Shown: one piece after another, positions 46,226 through 58,400 of the stretch
How the letters are laid out: every line of letters starts with the position of its first letter
Position numbering within the stretch: the first letter of the stretch is position 1
Assembly: GCF_032884065.1 (NCBI RefSeq)
Contig: NC_088867.1
Location: 53,033,929 to 53,097,928 of the forward strand
Reading direction: 5' to 3'
Length of the DNA stretch: 64,000 bases
Source of the DNA: Artemia franciscana
Taxonomy: Eukaryota; Arthropoda; Branchiopoda; Anostraca; Artemiidae
Notes under the pieces: model-generated
The model's database searches: none
Told to the model about the DNA's origin: nothing
The model's input: the letters and a program-made list of their open reading frames with translations, nothing else
Made by a program: the position numbers and the translations under genes

Positions 46226-47790
46226 ATCAAACAGTTCGTCGTAACGAACTGAAAGTAAGGAGCGACATGGCTCAATACTAACCAAAGCTCTAAAAAACGG
46301 ACTTTTGACATCAATAAATATATAAAAAGAACCAGCTTATTATGTTCATTTCAAATATATAAGATTTATTAAGCTTAGTATTATCCATAAAAAGCTATGA
46401 GTCTGAGAAAATTTGTCTAATTTTCGAAAAAGGAGGAAAACACCTCCTAAAAGTCAAGGAATCGGAATGAAAATCACACCATCAGATTCAGCGTATCAGA
46501 GACCCCTCTATAGAAATTTCAAGCTCCTATCTGAAAAAATGTTGAATTTTTTTCTCGTCAGAAGAAAAGATCACGGATGCGTGTTTATTTTTTTTCTTTT
46601 CTCAGGGGTGATCATACCAAACCAAAGGTCCTAGAACATCGAGAGTGGGCTCGTTTGAACGGATACTAAAAGTTCTAGTGCCATTTTTAAGTGATCAAAA
46701 AGATTGGAGGGGAACTAGCTCCCCTCCCACGCCCCCTTTCCCCCAAAAATTGTCTGACCAAAATTTTGAGATGGCAATTTTTTTTAGCATAGTTACAAGG
46801 TCCAAAAAATTATGTCTTTTGATATAGCATCCCCCCCAGCCCCTGGGGATAGGTTTTTTAGTTATAAAATTTGCCCATCGTTTACATATAGTATTTGTTA
46901 TTGGGAAGGATGCAGACCTTTTTCACAGAGAGGGGGGGGGGGGTGATTTTGTGCTTGGGATAGGTTTCCATATGGATAGTTTTCCGTGTGGAAGAAAATT
47001 TCCGAGGGTGAATTTTCCAGGGAAAATTTTAGATTGGGAAATTTGGCGATTTGACAGAATTCCTATACGAAATTCTTTTTATCTGTCTTACTTTTTCTTT
47101 GCATATTCACTTTTGGATGTGAAGACGTCTCAGCGGATTTGTCCGAAAGAGATTCTCTGCGTGTTTGGATTTCCAGGAAATAATTTTCAGGGAAAGAGGG
47201 GATTTCTGGAGGGATGGAAAAAACAATTAGAACTTTCAAGTCTTTTTCAAATGAAAGTATGCTAAGAAGATTTTTTTAGACTGAAAATTCCGCAAGAAAT
47301 TGTACAGGGGGGGGGGGGGATTTTCAGCGATGATGGAATTATCCGGAAGAAATTTTACGGGGGGGGGGGGCAATATTTTAAGTCGAAGTAACTTTTCAAG
47401 GAGGATTTTCCCGTGAGAGGAGTAAATTTTCCATGAATGGTGAGGCAGATCTACCGGCATTCTTTGAAAAACGATCACAAATTAGATTTTTAAAAAAGTT
47501 TTTAACTGAAAGTAAGGTGCAACATTAAAATTCAAAACAAACAGAAATAATTCCATATATGAAGGGGTTGTCCCCTCCTTGCCCTTTACGCTAAAATTTG
47601 ACTGTTTGTCCCAGTTTTTAATAACGACTTTTGAAACACAAGGGCCATTTAATTAGAATAGGAATCTTTTTTCAAACTTTAGCGTGAAGAGCAAGGTATT
47701 GAGGAAAAGGCAACCCCTTCATATATGGAATAATTTCTGGTAGTTTTGAGTTTTAATGTTGCTTCTTACTTTCAGTTGAAGCATTTTTTT
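46226..47790 (-). repeat. R1 repeat copy, reverse, next to MPG exon 2
   Basis: The copy starts with the terminal hairpin at 46232-46251 (CAGTTCGT, loop CGTA, ACGAACTG) only about 55 bp from the exon 2 acceptor. It runs through all R1 segments, including two long G runs (47308 and 47360), to the head module at 47500-47790. Confidence 0.85.
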
Positions 47791-47798
47791 CTAATTTA

Positions 47799-49480
47799 AT
47801 CAAACAGTTCGTGGTAACGAACTGTTGTAGTAAGGAGCGACCCGGCTCAATAGTAACCGAAACTCTAAAAAATGAAATTTTGATACCAATAGTTACAACA
47901 AAAGAATCGCATTTTAATGCTGATTTTAAATATATAAGTTTCATCAAGATCAGTTATATCCATCAAAAGTTACGAGCCTGAGAAAATTTGCCTCATTTTA
48001 GAAAATAGGGGGAAACACCCCCTAAACGTCATACAATCTTAACGAAAATCACACCATCAGATTCAGCGTATCAGAGAACCATGTTGTAGAAGTTTAAAGC
48101 TCCTATCTACGAAAATGTGGAAATTCACATTTTTTGCCAGAAGACAGATCACGGATGCGTGTTTATTTGTTTGTATGGTTTTTTTCCCAGGGGTATTCGT
48201 ATCAACTGAGTGGTCCTATAATGTCGCGAGAGGGCTCATTCTAACGGGAATTAAAAGTTATAGTGCCCTTTTTAAGTGACCAAAAAAATTAGAGGACACC
48301 TAGGCCCCCTCCCGCGCTCATTTTTTCCCAAAAGTCACCGGATCAAAATTCTGAGATAGCCATTTTATTCACCATAATCGAAAAACTTAATAAATATGTC
48401 TTTAGGGACGACTTACTCCCCCGCAGTCCCCATGGGAGGAACTGCAAGTTACAAACTTTGACCTGTGTTTACCTATAGTAATGGTTACTGGGAAGTGTAC
48501 AGACGTTTTCAGGGTGATTTTTTTGGTTTAGGGGGGAGAGTTGAGGGGAAGGGGTTACGTGGGAGGATATTTCCATGGAGAAACTTCTCATGAGGGAAGA
48601 GAAATTCAATGAAGGGGGCCAGGATTTTCTAGCATTATTTGAAAAAACAATGAAAAAATAAATATTAAAAGTTTTTTCTACTGAAAGTAGAAACAGCACT
48701 AAAACTTAAAACGAAAAAAAATTATTACGCATATGAGGGGTTTACCTCCTCGTTATACCTCAATCTTTACGCTAAAGTATTCTTAGTAATTTCAGCTATT
48801 TATTCTACGGCCTTTGTGATTCAGAGGTCATTCTTAAGGAATTGGGACAAAATTTAAGCTTTAGTGTAAAGAGCGAGGTATCGACGAGGGTTGAACCCCC
48901 TCATATACGCAATAAAAACATACGAATATAGAAGTTCGTTACGTAAGTTAATCCGTACGTTATGTATATTTTTTACCAATGAAAACGTTTGTAAAAAATT
49001 AAAAGTTCTAGTTGCTTGTTTAAGTAATCAAAACAATGGAGGGCAACTAGGCCTCCTCCCTCGCTCTTTTTTCTCAAAATCTTCCTATTAATTGCAATTA
49101 ATTAATATGCAAATTTCGTTTCAATTATTTATGTGCGGAGAGCCAAGATCAAAACATGCATTAATTCAAAAACGTCCAGAAATTAAATAAAAAAAACAAG
49201 TTTTTTAAATGAAAGTAAGGAGCAACATTAACACTTAAAACGAACAGAAATTACTCCTTATATGAAAGGGGTTTTTCCTCCTCAATGCCCCGCTCTTTAC
49301 GCTAAAGTTTCTTACTGTTTTAAAAATAGAGTTAAGAGAAAGAGTCAAACTTAGCATAAAGAGCGGGGCGTTGAGAAGGAAAATCCCCTCTCATATACGG
49401 AGTAATTTCTGTTCGTTTTAAGTTTTAATGTTGCTCCTTACTTTCATTTAAAAAACTTGTTTTTTTTATTTAATATACAC
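47799..49480 (-). repeat. R1 repeat copy, reverse; left half of a 3.9-kb inverted repeat
   Basis: The hairpin CAGTTCGT-GGTA-ACGAACTG at 47805-47824 is a perfect 8-bp stem. The copy continues through the TAAGTTTCATCAAG, CACACCATCAGATTCAGCGT and GTGACCAAAAAAATT segments to the head palindrome at 49190-49460. It mirrors 49915-51659 in content and order. Confidence 0.9.
49190..49460. repeat. R1 head-module palindrome, ~130-bp arms
   Basis: The left arm reads GAAAGTAAGGAGCAACATTA then ATATGAAAGGGG and CCCCGCTCTTTACGCTAAAG; the right arm is its reverse complement (AGCATAAAGAGCGGGGCGTT then CTCATATACGG and TAATGTTGCTCCTTACTTTC). A short spacer of about 40 bp separates them. Confidence 0.9.
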
Positions 49481-49914
49481 AGAAACGATGCTGGAAACAA
49501 ACAAGTTGGAGAAACCTGAGCAAAAGAAATTGAACTTTAAAAAACCTGACAAAAATCAAGTTCCGACTAAAGAAAGAAAGAAATATAAAAAGCAATTACG
49601 TTAGAAACAAGAGGGGGATAGCTGGGGGCCAAAATTCCATGAAGTTTGACCTGGCTATGCCACAGCATGGTTTATGAATTAACAAAAAAATAATATATAT
49701 TCGTGGTTTTTTCCAAATTAGTCAAAAATTTTACTTTATCGCCGTCAAAACTTTTTTTTTAAATTAAATATGAATTAATTAATTTCAAAGAATATAAATA
49801 CAAACCATACTCAAGCTGGTAATGTCACAGCATGGTTGATGAATTAGCAGCAAAATGTGTGTTCGTGAGTTTTTATTGAACTGGTCATGATTTCTCACTT
49901 TATCACCATTAAAT
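49481..49914. repeat. Spacer of the R1 inverted pair, with a ~165-bp direct repeat
   Basis: The non-palindromic centre of the inverted pair. It contains two diverged direct copies that begin CTGGCTATGCCACAGCATGG (about 49652) and CTGGTAATGTCACAGCATGG (about 49816), each followed by a TGAATTA.CA.AAA word and a TTTCTCAC/ACTTTATCGCC segment. No coding sequence. Confidence 0.75.
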
Positions 49915-49917
49915 AAA

Positions 49918-50198
49918 AAAAACTAATTTTTTTAGCTGAAAGTAAGGAGCGACATTAAAACTTAAAACGAACAGAAATTACTCCGTATATGAAATGGGTT
50001 GTCCCCTCCGCAATCCCTCGCTCGTTACGCTAAAGCTTTTAATTGTTTTAAAAAAATAGAATTGTGGCAAAGAGTCAAACTTTAGCGTAAAGAGCGAGGG
50101 ATTGCGGAGGGGACAACCCATTTCATATACGGAGTAATTTCTGTTCGTTTTAAGTTTTAATTTTGCTCCTTACTTTCAGCTAAAAAAATCAGTTTTTT
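49918..50198. repeat. R1 head-module palindrome, ~122-bp arms
   Basis: Arms 49918-50040 and 50077-50198 are close complements. Both carry the variant AATGGGTTGTCCCCTCCGCA (or its complement), not seen in other copies. The arms therefore resemble each other more than they resemble homologous arms elsewhere. Confidence 0.9.
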
Positions 50199-50627
50199 TT
50201 TATTTAATTTCTGAACGTTTTTGAATTAATGCATGTTTGGTTTTGGCTCTCCTCACATAAATTATTAAAATGAAATTTGTATATTAATTCTTTTTTTGGC
50301 TAAATGGCTTTCTCTTAGTTTCGATCAGACGATTTTGAGAAATAAAGGGTGGAGAAGGAGGTCTAGTTGCCCTCTAATTTTTCGGTTACTTAAGAATGGA
50401 ACTAGAACTTTTAATTTTTAACGAATGTTTTTATTAGTAAAAAATATACGTAACTTAAGAATTAACTTACGTAACAAACTTTCATAATCTTATATTTTTA
50501 TTATGTATACGAGGGGGTTTGTACCCTCGTTAATACCTCGCTCTTTACACTAAATCGTAAGTTTTGTCCCAATTCTTTAAGAATGACCCCTGAATCAGAA
50601 AGGCCGTAGAATAAATAGTTTAAATTA

Positions 50628-50705
50628 CTAAAAATACTTTAGCATAAAGAGCGAGGTATTTATCTCCTCCTAAATACCTCGCCCTTTATGCTAAAGTATT
50701 TTTAG
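50628..50705. repeat. 35-bp inverted repeat within R1
   Basis: The arms 50628-50662 and 50671-50705 (starting CTAAAAATACTTTAGCATAA) are complementary except for one base, with spacer TCTCCTCC. The arms are built from the R1 word family AAGAGCGAGGTATT. Confidence 0.9.
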
Positions 50706-51633
50706 AACCTCTCATTTACGTAATAATCTCTGTTCGTTTTAAGTTTCAATGCTACCCCTTCCTTTCATTTGAAAAACGTTTTCATATTTATTTTTCATTG
50801 TTTTCTTATAGTAATGCTAGAAAATCCTGCGCCCTTTTCATTGAATTTTTCTACCCCCATGACAGATTCCTCCAAGGAAAGATCCTCCAACATAGCCCCC
50901 TCCCCTCAGCCCCACCCCTAAACAAAATAAAATCCCCCTGAAAACGTCTGTACACTTCCCAATAACCATTACTATATGTAAACACTGGTCAAAGTTTGTA
51001 ACTTGCAGCCCCTCCCCCAGGGATTGTGGGGGAGTAAGTCATCTCCAAAGACATAGTTATTATGGTTTTCGACTATGCTGAACAAAATGGCTATTTCAAA
51101 ATTTTGATTTGTTCACTTTGGGAAAAAAATGAGCGTGGGAGGGGGCCTAGATGCCCTCCAATTTTTTTGGTCACTTAAAAAGGGCACTAGAACTTTTCAT
51201 TTCCGTTAGAATGAGCCCTCTTGTGACATTCTAGGACCACTTGGTCGATACGATGACCCCTGGGAAAAAGAAAAAAGAAAAAAAAAAAAAAACAAATAAA
51301 CACGCACCCGTGATTTGTCTTCTGGCAAAAAATACGAAATTCCACATTTTTGTAGATAGGAGCTTGAAACTTCTACAGTAGGGTTTTCTGATACACTGAA
51401 TCTGATGGTGTCATTTTCGTTAAGATTCTACGACTTTTAGAGGGTGTTTCCCCCTATTTTCTTAAATAAGGCAATTTTTTCAGGCTCGTAACTTTTGATG
51501 GGTAAGACTAAACTTGATTAATCTTATATATTTAAAATCAGCATTAAAATGCGATTCTTTTGATGTAGCTATTGATATCAAAATTCAATTTTTTAGAGTT
51601 TTGGTTACTATTGAGCCGGGTCGCTCCTTATTA

Positions 51634-51653
51634 CAGTTCGTTACCACGAACTG
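51634..51653 (+). other. R1 terminal hairpin, perfect 8-bp stem
   Basis: CAGTTCGT, loop TACC, ACGAACTG, then TTTGAT at the element end. The same structure sits at the ends of the copies at 8746, 46226 and 47799, and in altered form at 24339. Confidence 0.85.
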
Positions 51654-52062
51654 TTTGATAGAGAAGGTTTTTCAAAAGTTAATATTAATTTAGTAATTTA
51701 AAGAATAAAAATACATTCAACACCACAGAAAGTTAAGTATTAGCTAAATTATCTTTATTCATAAGCTAAAGTACCTTTAGTATTAGCAGATAGCTAAAAA
51801 AAACTTTAACAACTTCTGGTTTGAAGCAAGATAGAACAAAAGAAGGGGGAGGGGGAGTGGCGAAAGTCTTATTTGTACTTAAGATATTCTGCCGCTTGAT
51901 CGTTTTCCAAAATTTTATAAATAGATCCAAAATCCTAATTGCAGCATTACCAATAAGATTTATATACGGCAAAATAATATTTTGGTGACTTTTTGCTTAA
52001 CATTAAGCCATTAAATAAGAAACAAAAATTATAAAAAAGGTCAGCATTAAAAAAGAAAATAC

Positions 52063-52354
52063 CTGGATAAGCTTCAGTTTCAACTATCATTCCTCTAACG
52101 ACGGTCCCATCTTCGAATTTGCGTACGAGGTAACACCCCAAAAGTCGATTTGCAAGTTCTATGCTATCATAACTAAAAAAATCTGAGCCCACTCGAAGAG
52201 CTTCTGTCAAGGGTATTGAAAGGGGCATATTAGCTTCTATTCTCTTTTTCAATGTTTGCATTTCCAACTTATCCTCCGGTTGTCGAGAACGTTTCGTGGA
52301 ATTTCTAGTCCCTTGGAAATACTCACTAGGCACAGATGTGTCGTCCTCCGCCAT
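52063..52354 (-). CDS. MPG: MPG exon 1 (start codon, N-terminal domain)
   Basis: This exon encodes 97 residues plus one base: [20 protein letters not shown], a basic stretch (KKRIEANMP), then [40 protein letters not shown] and TEAYP. The VETEAY motif carries the general base (second Glu, Glu94; human Glu125) and the Tyr stacked on the flipped base (Tyr96; human Tyr127). The start is fixed by an in-frame TAG directly upstream of the ATG. The basic N-terminus is short and disordered-looking, as in other AAG proteins. The donor is G|GTATTT; the leftover G joins exon 2 to make Gly. The joined protein is 268 residues (human about 298). All catalytic positions visible are conserved, so the gene looks functional. 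Confidence 0.96.
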
Positions 52355-53769
52355 CTAGCAATTTTTCAATTCAGTGCAATTGGTTGAATATTGCTTCGCT
52401 AAAGGTATTTTTACATGTATGATTGTGATATATGATTATGAAATTCTGTTTTTACTAGGTCAGTACTATTCCATTGAGATTCGGAGCAACTATTGCAATA
52501 TATCAAGTAAATTGTGTAATTGTGATGTTGCAACAGATTTCTTTTGCTAAACTGAATCTTAGATGGCTCTGAAAGCTACAGCGTTAATACTACATGAAAT
52601 TAGCACTAGGGAAGTTTGTGAAACCAAATTTGCCGAACGCTAATAAGGTAAAACGTTATGCAGAACAACTTACAGAAGTTGAGGTTTCTGAATTTATTTT
52701 GTGCTCATCTCCCGCGTACTCTAAATAACGCAGCAACTTTAAAAGCAAATAACAAAGCTCTATTTCAAAGATTGTTATTTTATTCCTTACATTATTATTT
52801 TGTTCATTATAAATACCAGAATAAATTTAGGTAAGATCTATTCGACTTGGTTTATTTCAGTAAAAAGAAAGTCACTATCAGTTAGTGACCAGGTTTCATA
52901 ACTTATCCTAGTTTTCGGTGAAGCTGTGCATGATAGGTTTTTCTTATTTTGTTTGTTCATTAGTTTCAGAACTAAGATACAGTGAAGAATTTAGAATTGG
53001 AATTCATGATCTTTGATTAAATTATTTGAACAAGACTTTGGACTTGTTTTAGGTTTTAGGTTGAAAGACCAAAATCATCTATGAACAAATTCTACATGAT
53101 AGGCTTTACTATGTTTAGCTGAACTGAGTATTGAATCTCATCAACTTAAAAAGTGATTTAAGCCCCACCTTGAATTAATTACCATTATTATTTGAAATAT
53201 GTTCCATTGCACGCTTAAATCCTGAACATGCAGTCCAAAACTTGCAAGTCATTCTAATCCATTAAATAGCTTTATTTAATCGACTTAATAGCTTTATTTG
53301 GAAATAAAAATTATCCTTAGAATTCTGAAATTCTTGTAGTTCATAAATCACATAAGAACGATGAGCTTTTTACGTATTAAGTTACAGCTTGGCAATATAT
53401 CATGAGCACACAGAATAACGTAAAAGATCAGACACCAAAGATCTAAACGGAAGATTTTTACCTTATTTTACATCAATATCATCACTTAAAGTGACCGTAT
53501 AATAGCATATAACGGTATTTCAGAAACCTCCCTACTTATGTAAAATAACTAATAACAAAATAGTGTAATGAAGGAATTTTTTAAAAATTGAATTGTGTAG
53601 TATAAATTAATAATCCAAAGTTTTCCCTAATCACACTCACTTTTTTTCTGAATTATTTTTGTATAAAGTAGTTGGGGAGAGGGGACTCTCCTAGCCCGTG
53701 GAAAAACAAAAAAAATATAAGCGAAAGATCTGTTAAAAGTCAAAAGAGGTGTGACACTCCTCTAGCAAA

Positions 53770-53960
53770 AATAACTTTGTCTGCAAACCATCGAACCATA
53801 GTCTACGAGCCAGTGAAACTGGCCGAGAGCGCTTGGAACTATTCATCTATATTTACGTTATTAAGTTGACTTTGTTAATTACATTATTAAGTTACGATGA
53901 TAAGTTGAGAGTAATCGACATCTCAGCAAAGAGTAGAGCAAAAGCGCAGATGTTGTGCTG
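53770..53960 (+). repeat. Dispersed repeat R4, copy 1
   Basis: It shares CCATCGAACCATAGT, GAGCCA..GAAACTG and TTGAGAGTAATCGAC with 54555-54735 in the same order. Element type unknown. Confidence 0.7.
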
Positions 53961-54554
53961 AAAGAAAAGTTAGCTAACGGAGAGAATCCTAAGAAAATCC
54001 AAAAGAAGAATAAATAGGATTAGAAAAACTAGCCGCAGGGCCATTTTCCCCTATCACTTCTTTCCAAATGAACTTTTGTGTTAAGCCATTTTCCAGTTAG
54101 TAGCCTCCAGTAAACTTGATGTTAGACTGAAGTTTTTAAGTTCGAAATGTGTGCTGCTGTAATTATTGTTAATTGTATGGCCCTTTTGATTTTTATTCTT
54201 TCCAGGTCGAAATAAATGTAAGTAAAAACTTCATGGAAGTAAATTAACGATATGCAAAAATGGTATCCACCAAGTATGATCTATAAAAAGCAGGTCCCCC
54301 TTAAGATACGCTGAAAGCTTGTTAGAGACGTATGCACATGAGCTAGGAGAATCTGGCTGCTATTTGGTTAAAATGATTTCCTGTTAACAGTTAGTATTTT
54401 CTTTGATTCAGTTTACTCATGACCAGGAAATACACATGTAAGTTTACTCTGTACATGCTCAAGTTTAGGGTGGAGGGATGGTTGAATTTACTAAAACTGA
54501 ATAGCTACACAAAACCCAGAAATATCTGGAGCTCTCAGAGCTTCCGCAGTTGTG

Positions 54555-54735
54555 CGAACTCTGCGAGCCATCGAACCATAGTTTGTGAGCCAAAGAAACT
54601 GACCGTGAGTGTGAATGGGGCATGCGAGAATAAGCTGCTTGAATATAGCAACTCTTCTTAACATGCACCGTAACATCGACATTGTTGTTGAGAGTAATCG
54701 ACGGGTTTATTGACAAAGGATAGAGTAGCTCACAG
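54555..54735 (+). repeat. Dispersed repeat R4, copy 2
   Basis: Second copy, about 780 bp from the first and in the same orientation. The middle is diverged and the ends are well kept. Confidence 0.7.
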
Positions 54736-55327
54736 ACTGGCTCGCAGCATCATCAAGAGACTTCCTTAAGCGCCCAAACATATTTCTGTTTCATAGGGAA
54801 TATTTGGTTTTATTTCATGAAAATACATCATGGTTCAGTGATTCCTGTCGGTATATTCTATGCTTGACAAACATAATTTTATGAAGCTAAAAGGGAATAG
54901 TATTTGGATAATAGAGCCTAATGTTTGGATCCACTTTAGCTGCTCATGAGAAATGTTTTGCGTCCGTCTTCCTTTTCTGCGGTCAATACCGTGAAAATCA
55001 TTTATTCCTTGTAATTTGACTTAATTTCATTAATAAGTCAAGCTTAACTAGACCTAAGTTGACTCAATTTGAGTTGAATTAATTTAATCTTAAACTTTAA
55101 ATTAGTTTAAAAAAAAAATAATCTCAGCATGTCATATGTTATATTTGGTATGTCATGCTCAAGTTTCGATATTGAGATACAGTCCTTAATTTTTAAGTTT
55201 GAAAGTCTGTTTGGCATGAAAATTTTGCTAACTGCTACTGAACTTTTGGAACTGAATAAAATGACTGTTCTTCCATTGCAACTACTTCGTTCATTTCTTT
55301 TTATTTACTTATTTTTATATTAAATAG

Positions 55328-55427
55328 ATGGGTGAATCTGAAGAGCATGTCCACATGGTTTCAAGCGAGGTCAATGCCTTTACGTTTTTCCCAGCCCCCG
55401 ATTCAGAAGAAGATGATAGAGAGAAAA
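55328..55427 (+). CDS. METTL22: METTL22, first recognised exon
   Basis: This exon encodes 33 residues plus one base: MGESEEHVHMVSSEVNAFTF, then FPAPDSEEDDREK, ending A|GTAAGT. The leftover A joins GC of the next exon to give Ser. The ATG could be the start codon, because an in-frame TAG immediately precedes it. Equally, that TAG ends a T-rich tract (TTTTTATATTAAATAG) that would serve as a splice acceptor, making this an internal exon with more N-terminus upstream. The N-terminus of METTL22 is poorly conserved, so assignment here depends on splice continuity with the next two exons. Confidence 0.65.
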
Positions 55428-58400
55428 GTAAGTTAATACTGTGTTTTCTAAGCGCGATCTCTAACCTTTTTCAAACAAGACTATATAATGTAGAAGGTTT
55501 ATTTTAGAATTGGGTTTGAGGGAGGGGGGGTTAAAATCTGGGTTACCAGAGACAAATTTTTGGAAAAAGGGTGGGAAAAACGTTTTCTTTTCATGGAAAT
55601 TGCAACTTGGGACTTTGCACTTTTCATTACAATTCTGTGCCTTTCCTTTCATTCTGCGCCTTGCTGAAACTTGAGCTTTTAAATGGCCCGTACCCCAGCA
55701 CTCGGTACGCGGCTGTTTTGTATGTATTTGACTCTCTAATTACGCAATAGCTTTAGTTCTTTAGTTTTAAGTCATGCGATGTCAAATCAACAATTTCATT
55801 TTAACTAAGAAATTTTGTAATAAATTCAGTTCCTCCTTCCTGATAACGCATAAATGAATCATTCGTTTTATTAGATTTGTTTTCTCTCAGGATTCGTTGT
55901 GACTCTCACGGTTGCATCTTTTCTAACCGCAGATTTCATTTACAGATTGATGTGATCATCCCTGTCGCGTATATTTTAACCACAAATATATTTGTCTGTT
56001 ATTTTCATTTGGGATTCATTGTGATGCTGGTTGTTGCTTGCCTTTTAGCTACAGATTCCGTTGCGCTTCATTTTCGTGCATCATTACCTCACATATTTTT
56101 CCATGCCTTTTACCTTAGCTGTTCAGATTCATTCAAAATCGAATATAATTCTGCATAAAGCCATAGATACAAAAAAGCTTCTTTTCAAGTTTTTCCTCAG
56201 TCTTATATTTTTGCTTTAATTGGGTTGCTATATAATTAGTAACAACCAGGAATGTTCCAAGGTATATCTCCTCTGACATATCTAAATTATGCACTGGCAT
56301 AATTATTGTTTTGTTCTTATGTTTCAAGTCAAAGGGTAGCAAATCATAAATTACGGTTGAACTAAAAAATTCTGACGTAAATTGAATTTTTCCTTCCTGG
56401 CTATCATCTACAGGTGCTAAAATAACGTGTTCCAGGGACGGGACGAGTTTCTGTACCAGAAAGTGGCGGATCTAGGGGGACGGGCCCCCCTGACATAGTG
56501 GTGGATTTGTGGTTGGGACCGCTTGCTCTGGTTTGGGTTAAGACGTATTTTTTTTTGTAATTGCTTTTAATAGTTGAGTTTTTAATAAGTTTTTAATTAT
56601 TAAGACTGTTTCGTTTTGCAATCAAGTTTGAAACAAGGTTTCAGTTACTTTGTGCGGTCTCTGTTAGATTTTTCTAATGACACATACCGCCAAAAAGTGT
56701 TTAATTAAATTTAGGTTCATCAAGGGAATCTGTCCGTATTACCACAAAAACCAACTGGGAGGTGAAAATCTTAATTTTATAATAACAAGGAGGGAAATTT
56801 AAAATTCTAACTTCTTTAGGCTGTCGAAATGATATTTCAGGATTGTGCTGTCAAAACGGGATTGAAAAGTAAAATATTCAGTTCTTTTACTATCAAAAAT
56901 TTGTCTTGGAGTCTTGCTATGGTACTGAGGCGAATAAATTGATATCATTACTTTTTTGGCTGTCTGTTTTGTTTTTTTGGGTTCGCTTTTTTTGCAAAGC
57001 AGGGTGGCTTTTGTTTTTTAGGGGATTTGTATAATAGAAATTAAATTTATGAGAAATGCAAAAATTATTAATTTAAGTTTCGGATTTTGATGAGCAAATG
57101 GTGGTCACTTTACTGCCTATTTTCATCTAAGTAAAGCTCTGCATTATATGACATATCACCTTTTCTGTTCGTCCTAAAACATTAAAATAAAGGCTAAACT
57201 CTTTAAAACTTTAATAAAGGTTCGTATAAGTATATACTTAAAACTAAGTATACGAGTCGAAATACTCCTTCAAAGGTCGGAATAATCATTTACGAAAAAT
57301 AGATTTTCGAAAAATTGTTTATAAAGGAAAGCAAATAATTATGTGTTTATTTTTTCTATCTAACTGGTATAGATGGGTATCTGAATTCTCAGTTTGAATC
57401 AGTGGAATGGTGTCAATTTTTTTTTCAAACATTTACTAATAAAATGTTTAAAAAAAGTGGAAATTCACACAACTTGAGTTAACCACGGAAACGGAATGCA
57501 ACTACAGTTATCACTCCAGAATCTCTCACCTTCTCAGTGCCAACTAGTCCCAAAATATAGCTGTGTTTTTGTATAGAGGTTGCATATATTTGTCCATAAA
57601 AATTGTCTAAACTGCTATATATACCTCTGAGGATTTTTTTTTACTTATTTTGATACATGCCCACGAATCATATTTCCACGATTATTTGTTTATATATCAA
57701 AATTTACTATTCTCTTACTTAATGCTAATTCGAGTCAAATTTCAAATTTTTATTTTTATGCTCAGCAGACATACCGAGATTTAAAACTTGAATCGAACAT
57801 ATGAAAATCTCAAGATTAAAAAAAAAAATGATTAGAAATCTACCACAGCTTGAAACCCTGAGAATTTTTATTAACAATCTATACCTATCAATTACAAAAA
57901 TAACAAACACATAATTATTTGTTTTTTAAGGAGTATTTCGACTCATATGCTTAGTTTGAAGCACACACCTACATGCGTCTTTATTAGAGTTAATATTTTT
58001 CTGACGATTTTGGTCTTTATTCGAACATTTAGGATGAATAAAAGAGGAAATGCTAACGATGAGTTCTAAACTGACAGGATTATAGACTGACAGGACTAGC
58101 CATTATAAACATTCACCAAAATATTAAGGTAGACATCGATCGTGTAATAAATCGATATGGCGGCTGTGGAAACACAGAAATAGACTTTTCTTGTAAAATT
58201 GTGAATTCTGTATTTTAAGCGAAATATATAGAGCTTTAAAAAGTGGAAAGATACACTACGTTGTTCTGAAAAGTAAAATTTTTATTAATGCATTTTTGAT
58301 ATTTCGCCAAAGTTGACACTGTTTATTAAAATATTATATTAAAAAAGAAACAGCGATTAGCTAATGCTTTATTGCCTGTACCTTTAACCCTCGTTTTAAA

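Larger units (their letters stand above)
49915..51659 (+). repeat. R1 repeat copy, forward; reference copy
   Basis: The most complete forward copy: head palindrome 49915-50215, then the GGCTAAATGGCTTTCTC segment, the 35-bp inverted repeat at 50628-50705, a CCCC-rich middle, the CACATTTTTGTAGATAGGAG segment, and the terminal hairpin at 51634-51653 followed by TTTGAT. Non-coding throughout. It lies in MPG intron 1, about 400 bp from exon 1's donor. Confidence 0.9.
52355..55327. promoter_or_regulatory. Divergent intergenic region between MPG and METTL22
   Basis: About 3 kb separate the MPG start (-) from the first recognised METTL22 exon (+), so both promoters, or any METTL22 5' exon, should lie here. 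No TATA box or CpG island was evident by eye. The region contains a duplicated segment (53770-53960 and 54555-54735). Confidence 0.4.

Noticed and set aside
55877-56158. A 93-codon hydrophobic open frame (+) in METTL22 intron 1.
   Set aside because: It spans a two-copy DNA repeat, has no splice continuity with METTL22 exons and its phase does not fit.
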